Source of the DNA: Flavonifractor sp. An92
GTDB taxonomy: Bacteria > Bacillota > Clostridia > Oscillospirales > Oscillospiraceae
Direction: 5' to 3'
Assembly (NCBI RefSeq): GCF_002159175.1
Contig: NZ_NFGZ01000017.1
Coordinates: forward strand, 1-59,801
Length of the DNA stretch: 59,801 nt
Position 1 is the first letter of the stretch; every line of letters begins with the position of its first letter. Under the pieces are notes generated by a model that saw only the letters and a list, made by a program, of their open reading frames with translations, made no database searches and was not told the origin of the DNA. Of this stretch, positions 55,586-59,801 are shown in pieces. The position numbers were made by a program, and so were the translations under genes.

Positions 55586-56785
55586 ATGGACGCCAAACTG
55601 CAGGCCTATATCGACAAGCTCAACAAGCTGAACTTCAAGGAGATGTACGAGGGCGACTTCTTCCTGACCTGGGAGAAGACCGACGACGAGATCGAGGCCG
55701 TCTTCACCGTGGCCGACGCTCTGCGCTACATGCGTGAGAACAACATCTCCACCAAGATCTTCGAGTCCGGCCTGGGCATCTCCCTGTTCCGCGACAACTC
55801 CACCCGTACCCGCTTCTCCTTCGCCTCCGCCTGTAACCTGCTGGGCCTGGAGGTCCAGGACCTGGACGAGGGCAAGAGCCAGATCGCTCACGGCGAGACC
55901 GTCCGCGAGACCGCGAACATGGTTTCCTTCATGGCCGACGTCATCGGCATCCGCGACGACATGTACATCGGCAAGGGCAACACCTACATGCACGAGTTCA
56001 TGGACGCCGTGACCCAGGGCAACAAGGACGGCGTTCTGGAGCAGAAGCCCACCCTGGTCAACCTGCAGTGCGACATCGACCACCCCACTCAGGCCATGGC
56101 CGACATGCTGCACATCATCCATGAGTTCGGCGGCGTGGAGAACCTGAAGGGCAAGAAGATCGCCATGACCTGGGCTTACAGCCCCTCCTACGGCAAGCCT
56201 CTGTCCGTGCCCCAGGGCATCATCGGCCTGATGAGCCGCTTCGGCATGGACGTCGTCCTGGCTCACCCCGAGGGATACGAGGTCATGCCCGAGGTCGAGG
56301 AGGTCGCCAAGAAGAACGCCGAGAAGTCCGGCGGTACCTTCACCAAGACTCACAACATGGCCGAGGCCTTCAAGGATGCCGACATCGTGTATCCCAAGAG
56401 CTGGGCTCCCTTCGCCGCCATGGAGAAGCGCACCAACCTGTACGCTGAGGGCGACACCGACGGCATCAAGGCTCTGGAGAAGGAGCTGCTGGCTCAGAAC
56501 GCCAACCACAAGGATTGGTGCTGCACCGAGGAGCTGATGAAGACCACCCGCGACGGCAAGGCTCTGTACATGCACTGCCTGCCCGCCGACATCAACGATG
56601 TCTCCTGCGTGGACGGCGAGGTCGAGGCTTCCGTGTTCGACCGCTATCGTGACCCCCTGTACAAGGAGGCCTCCTTCAAGCCCTACATCATCGCCGCCAT
56701 GATCTTCCTGGCCAAGGTGAAGGATCCCCAGGCCACTCTGAAGGCCCTGGAGGAGCGCGGCATCGCCCGTTGGTTCCAGAAGTAA
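55586..56785 (+). CDS. ygeW: Knotted carbamoyltransferase YgeW
   Basis: The 399-residue protein is a transcarbamylase of the knotted YgeW class, related to ornithine carbamoyltransferase. Seen are the carbamoyl-phosphate motif STRTR (residues 72-76, FRDNSTRTRFSFASA), QCDIDHPTQAMADMLH, and HCLPADINDVSC. It is longer than OTC (about 330) and lacks the OTC ornithine-binding SMG loop. In the proposed purine route it would split a ureido compound by phosphorolysis, giving carbamoyl phosphate for the carbamate kinase encoded next. The second of two ATG codons was chosen because AAGGAG is nine bases before it. Confidence 0.93.
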   Translation: MDAKLQAYIDKLNKLNFKEMYEGDFFLTWEKTDDEIEAVFTVADALRYMRENNISTKIFESGLGISLFRDNSTRTRFSFASACNLLGLEVQDLDEGKSQIAHGETVRETANMVSFMADVIGIRDDMYIGKGNTYMHEFMDAVTQGNKDGVLEQKPTLVNLQCDIDHPTQAMADMLHIIHEFGGVENLKGKKIAMTWAYSPSYGKPLSVPQGIIGLMSRFGMDVVLAHPEGYEVMPEVEEVAKKNAEKSGGTFTKTHNMAEAFKDADIVYPKSWAPFAAMEKRTNLYAEGDTDGIKALEKELLAQNANHKDWCCTEELMKTTRDGKALYMHCLPADINDVSCVDGEVEASVFDRYRDPLYKEASFKPYIIAAMIFLAKVKDPQATLKALEERGIARWFQK

Positions 56786-56874
56786 GCTGGAGACCGGCTG
56801 AACACCCGCTAGATTGGCCGGCGTGAACGGTTTCGCCTCCGTCCATCACGCCTGCTGATAGTTCCTTTGGAAGT

Positions 56875-56928
56875 GGAACGGCCCGGGCGGCGGCAGCACC
56901 CCTGCCGCCGCCCGGGTTCCATCTTTTT
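56875..56928 (+). terminator. Terminator after ygeW
   Basis: CCCGGGCGGCGGCAG/CTGCCGCCGCCCGGG, extended by GGAA/TTCC, is followed by a T-rich tract. It separates ygeW from arcC into two transcripts, or lowers arcC expression. Confidence 0.85.
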
Positions 56929-56984
56929 CTGAAGAACTTTTCGATAAACGATATTATATTTTTGAATAGAGAGGTGCGAAACGT

Positions 56985-57926
56985 ATGGGTAAGAAAATCG
57001 TCATCGCCCTGGGCGGCAACGCGCTGGGCAACAACCTGCCGGAGCAGATGGTGGCCGTGAAGCAGACCTCCAAGGCCATCGCCGATCTGATCGAGGAGGG
57101 CCACGAGGTCATCGTTGCCCACGGCAACGGTCCCCAGGTGGGCATGATCCAGGCCGCCATGACCGAGCTGACCCGCTCCAACCCCGAGAAGTACATCCCC
57201 TGCCCCCTGTCCGTGTGCGTGGCCATGAGCCAGGGCTACATCGGTTACGATCTGCAGAACGCCCTGCGTGAGGAACTGCTGGACCGCGGCATCAACAAGG
57301 GTGTGGCCACCGTGCTGACCCAGGTCATCGTGGATCCCGAGGACCCCGCCTTCAAGAACCCCACCAAGCCCATCGGCTCCTTCATGACCAAGGAAGAGGC
57401 TGACAAGATGGTGGCCGAGCGCGGCTACCAGGTGGTGGAGGACGCCGGCCGCGGCTATCGCCGTGTGGTGGCTTCCCCCAAGCCCCAGGAGATCGCTGAG
57501 ATCGAGACCGTGAAGGCTCTGGCGGACGCCGGTCACGTGGTCGTGGCCTGCGGCGGCGGCGGCATCCCCGTGTTCAAGACCGAGGGCCATCACCTGAAGG
57601 GCGCCGCGGCCGTGGTGGACAAGGACTTCGCCTCCTGCGTCATGGCTCAGCAGCTGGACGCCGACTGCCTCATCATCCTGACCGCCGTGGAGAAGGTGGC
57701 CATCCACTTCGGCAAGCCCGACGTGAAGTGGCTGGACGAGCTGACTCCCGCTGAGGCCGAGAAGTACATCGCTGACGGCGAGTTCGCCCCCGGCTCCATG
57801 CTGCCCAAGGTGCAGGCTGCGCTGCAGTTCGCCCAGTCCAAGCCGGGCCGCACCGCTCTCATCACCCTGCTGGAGAAGGCCAAGGACGGCGTGGCCGGCA
57901 AGACCGGTACCAAGATCCATCAGTAA
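56985..57926 (+). CDS. arcC: Carbamate kinase
   Basis: The 313-residue kinase makes ATP from ADP and carbamoyl phosphate, leaving carbamate that decays to ammonia and CO2. The amino-acid-kinase fold is visible as IVIALGGNALGNN, VAHGNGPQVGMIQAA, the VVACGGGGIPV loop and DADCLIILTAVEKVAIHFGKP (split here). E. coli carries the carbamate kinase gene yqeA beside ygeWXY, which supports the same function here. GAGGTG lies before the ATG. A GGCCCGGGCGG/CCGCCCGGGCC hairpin without a T-tract follows at 57967-57992. Confidence 0.95.
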   Translation: MGKKIVIALGGNALGNNLPEQMVAVKQTSKAIADLIEEGHEVIVAHGNGPQVGMIQAAMTELTRSNPEKYIPCPLSVCVAMSQGYIGYDLQNALREELLDRGINKGVATVLTQVIVDPEDPAFKNPTKPIGSFMTKEEADKMVAERGYQVVEDAGRGYRRVVASPKPQEIAEIETVKALADAGHVVVACGGGGIPVFKTEGHHLKGAAAVVDKDFASCVMAQQLDADCLIILTAVEKVAIHFGKPDVKWLDELTPAEAEKYIADGEFAPGSMLPKVQAALQFAQSKPGRTALITLLEKAKDGVAGKTGTKIHQ

Positions 57927-58110
57927 GTAAACATTGCCCGGGCAGGGCAAATCCGTGCACCTTTCAGGCCCGGGCGGGAGACCGCCCGGGCCTCCGCGCT
58001 GCTCCATCCCCCGCACAAAACCAAGGCTATATCCATCCGCTAATGAATATTTTTGGTAATTCTCACAAAATCTTCGCTCGAATTTTGGGACTGAACTGGT
58101 CAGTTTTGTC

Positions 58111-58139
58111 TTGAATCTTGGGGGGCGGAAGGGTATATT
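58111..58139 (+). promoter_or_regulatory. Promoter of the NCS2 permease gene
   Basis: TTGAAT and TATATT are spaced by 17 bases, about 55 bases before the ATG. The preceding 60 bases include an AACTG/CAGTT element. No purine riboswitch core was recognised. Confidence 0.65.
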
Positions 58140-58194
58140 TTTTAATGGCAATAAAAATTATTTTTGTCAGAAAAAAGTTTGTGAGGTGGCATCG

Positions 58195-59517
58195 ATGAAA
58201 AACGCGTCCCAAACCAAGAGCGTGTCCGTCTTCCAGTACGAAGGCGTACCTCCGCTGGGCCAGACCATTCCCCTAGGTCTGCAGCACGTGGTGGCCGCGG
58301 TGGTCGGTATCGTTACGCCGGCCATTATGATCGCGGGCACCTGCGGCATCACCGGCGCAGATCAGACTCTGCTGATCCAGGTCTCCCTGCTGGTGACGGC
58401 TGTGGCGACCCTCCTGCAGCTCTTCCCCATCGGCCCGGTGGGTTCCCGCCTGCCCGTCATCATGGGCATCAGCTTCGCCTATGTGCCGACCCTTCAGGCC
58501 ATCGGCGGTGAGTTCGGCCTCCCGGCAATTCTGGGCGCCGAAATCGTGGGCGGCATCGTCGCCATTCTGTTCGGCATTTTCGTCAAGCAGATCCGTGTCC
58601 TGTTCCCGCCTCTGGTTACCGGCACCGTGATCTTCACCATCGGCCTGTCCCTGTATCCCACCGCCATCAAGTACATGGCCGGCGGCGTGGGCAAGCCGGA
58701 CTACGCCTCCCCCAAGAGCTGGGCGGTGGCCATCATCACCTTCCTGGTGGTGCTCTTCCTCAATAACTTCACCAAGGGCGTGCTCAAGCTGGGCGCTATC
58801 CTGTGGGGCATGATCGTGGGCTACATCATCTCCATCCCCCTGGGCCTGGTGGACTTCAGCGCCGTGGGCCAGGCGGGCGTGTTCCAGGTGCCCATGCCTA
58901 TGCACTTCCCCATTGAGTTCCAGCCCAGCGCCATCGTCTCCCTGGCCATCGTGTACATGGTCAACGCCGTGCAGACCATCGGCGACCTGAGCTCCACCAC
59001 CATCGGCGGCATGGACCGCATGCCCACCGACAAGGAGCTGCGGGGCGGCATCATCGGCCAGGGCGTTATGAGCGTGGTGGGCGCCCTCTTCGGCGGCCTG
59101 CCTACCGCCTCCTACAGCCAGAACGTGGGTATCGTCACCGTCAACCGGGTCATCAACCGCGCGGTGTTCGCCTTTGCCGCCATCGTGCTGGCCGTGGCTG
59201 GCTTCGTGCCCAAGATCTCCTCCGTCCTGACCACCATCCCCCAGAGCGTCATCGGCGGCGCCACCGTGTCCGTGTTCGCCATGATCACCATGACCGGCGT
59301 CAGCATGATCACCTCCGAGAAGTTCGACATGCGCGCCCGTACCGTGGTGGGCCTGTCCGTGGCCATGGGCGTGGGCATCAGCCAGGTCCAGGGCTGTCTG
59401 GCCGGCTTCCCCCAGTGGGTCACCATGGTGTTCGGCTCCTCCCCCGTCGTGGTCACCGCCATCATGGCCATCTTCCTGAACCTCATCCTGCCCAAGACCG
59501 ACAGCGCCAAGAAGTAA
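58195..59517 (+). CDS. NCS2/NAT family purine (xanthine/urate-type) permease
   Basis: The 440-residue transporter has 12 to 14 spans and the nucleobase-cation symporter-2 pattern: GLQHVVAAVVGIVTPAIMIAG near the N terminus, GSRLPVIMGISFAYVP (TM3 motif), and the NAT signature region SYSQNVGIVTVNRV. The QN at the start of that signature is seen in xanthine and urate carriers, whereas uracil carriers have EN, so a purine is the likely substrate. The ninth position is Asn where the NAT consensus has Thr. GAGGTG lies before the ATG at 58195. Its place after ygeX-ygeY-ygeW-arcC suggests it feeds that pathway. Confidence 0.92.
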   Translation: MKNASQTKSVSVFQYEGVPPLGQTIPLGLQHVVAAVVGIVTPAIMIAGTCGITGADQTLLIQVSLLVTAVATLLQLFPIGPVGSRLPVIMGISFAYVPTLQAIGGEFGLPAILGAEIVGGIVAILFGIFVKQIRVLFPPLVTGTVIFTIGLSLYPTAIKYMAGGVGKPDYASPKSWAVAIITFLVVLFLNNFTKGVLKLGAILWGMIVGYIISIPLGLVDFSAVGQAGVFQVPMPMHFPIEFQPSAIVSLAIVYMVNAVQTIGDLSSTTIGGMDRMPTDKELRGGIIGQGVMSVVGALFGGLPTASYSQNVGIVTVNRVINRAVFAFAAIVLAVAGFVPKISSVLTTIPQSVIGGATVSVFAMITMTGVSMITSEKFDMRARTVVGLSVAMGVGISQVQGCLAGFPQWVTMVFGSSPVVVTAIMAIFLNLILPKTDSAKK

Positions 59518-59540
59518 AGACCTTTCCTTGGACAGAACAA

Positions 59541-59573
59541 AGCGCCGCAGTCCACTGGGACTGCGGCGCTTTT
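59541..59573 (+). terminator. Terminator of the permease gene
   Basis: AGCGCCGCAGTCC/GGACTGCGGCGCT with an ACTG loop is followed by TTT, 23 bases after the stop. Confidence 0.85.
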
Positions 59574-59615
59574 GTGTCTGGATTTTTGTAGAGACCACCG
59601 GAACGGTGGGGGTGA

Positions 59616-59801
59616 TTGTCCTCGCCGGACGGGCGTCCTGCGCGGACAACGCCCGATTTCTTTTCTCGAAAAGAAACCGGTGAAAGAAAAGGCGGAGAGG
59701 GGAACTTCTCGTTCCCCTCTCCACTCCCCTCCAAAAGGGCGGCCTTTTATGGGGCCGCCCATATTGCCAGGGTACAACGCTTTCCGGATAGGCGGAAAGC
59801 C
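59616..59801 (-). repeat. MITE-like hairpin-rich repeat, copy 4 (reverse, cut by window edge)
   Basis: The terminus TTGTCCTCGCCGGACGGGC at 59616 is identical to that of copy 2. It is followed by the TTTCTTTTCTCGAAAAGAAA hairpin (one base different), the GAGAGGGGAAC hairpin and the GCTTTCCG hairpin before the window ends. Similarity to copy 2 extends a few bases outward (TGGGGGTGxTTG). Confidence 0.9.

Noticed and set aside
57927-58194. Purine riboswitch upstream of the permease
   Set aside because: No conserved three-way-junction core or loop-loop sequence of the purine aptamer was seen; only a promoter and a GC-rich hairpin.

Overview
The window is GC-rich chromosomal DNA from an anaerobic, spore-forming Firmicute of the class Clostridia, most likely a high-GC member of the Oscillospiraceae. 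The evidence is the germination protease Gpr and the sporulation regulator SpoIIID, a large pyruvate:ferredoxin oxidoreductase, the Firmicute markers DarA, RicT, RemB and YaaA/RlbA, a glycyl T-box leader, and a LexA box of the Gram-positive GAAC-N4-GTTC type. Genus cannot be fixed from the sequence alone.

The window spans the replication-origin region. Left part (1-13.7 kb): the tail of an Orn/Lys/Arg decarboxylase, then darA-holB-ricT, an acetyltransferase, a YihY membrane protein, divergent rpsT and gpr, T-box-controlled glyS, three hypothetical or pentapeptide genes, an ECF sigma/DUF4179 pair and an intracellular LRR protein. Origin core (13.8-27 kb): on the minus strand dnaA-dnaN-rlbA-recF-(107-aa membrane protein)-remB-gyrB-gyrA-rnhA; divergent on the plus strand rpmH-rnpA-yidD-yidC-khpB. 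DnaA-box-like sequences cluster in three gaps: dnaA/dnaN, dnaA/rpmH and, with a perfect TTATCCACA box and an adjacent AT-rich stretch, upstream of mnmE. A parS-like palindrome lies before yidC.

Right part (27-52.5 kb): a single-gene unit with two putative LexA boxes encoding an unknown tail-anchored protein; spoIIID and gmk; mnmE followed by a ParB-like/BMP fusion protein coupled to a metallophosphoesterase; a nitroreductase, PFOR, YifB and an ABC exporter; mnmG, an MBL hydrolase and mnmA; cinA, a repeat-containing secreted protein, thiI, a lipid kinase and azlCD. The tRNA-modification genes mnmE, mnmG, mnmA and thiI are spread over about 20 kb, and rsmG, noc and parAB, which often accompany mnmEG near an origin, are absent from the window.

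Right end (52.7-59.5 kb): diaminopropionate ammonia-lyase, a YgeY-type hydrolase, YgeW carbamoyltransferase, carbamate kinase and a purine-type NCS2 permease. This looks like part of an anaerobic purine/urate catabolic system that yields pyruvate, ammonia and ATP.

Four copies (one cut by the window edge) of a roughly 360-bp, hairpin-rich, MITE-like element with 19-bp inverted termini lie at the 3' ends of genes. This element, the LexA-box gene and the ParB/BMP-phosphoesterase pair are the most interesting poorly explained items.
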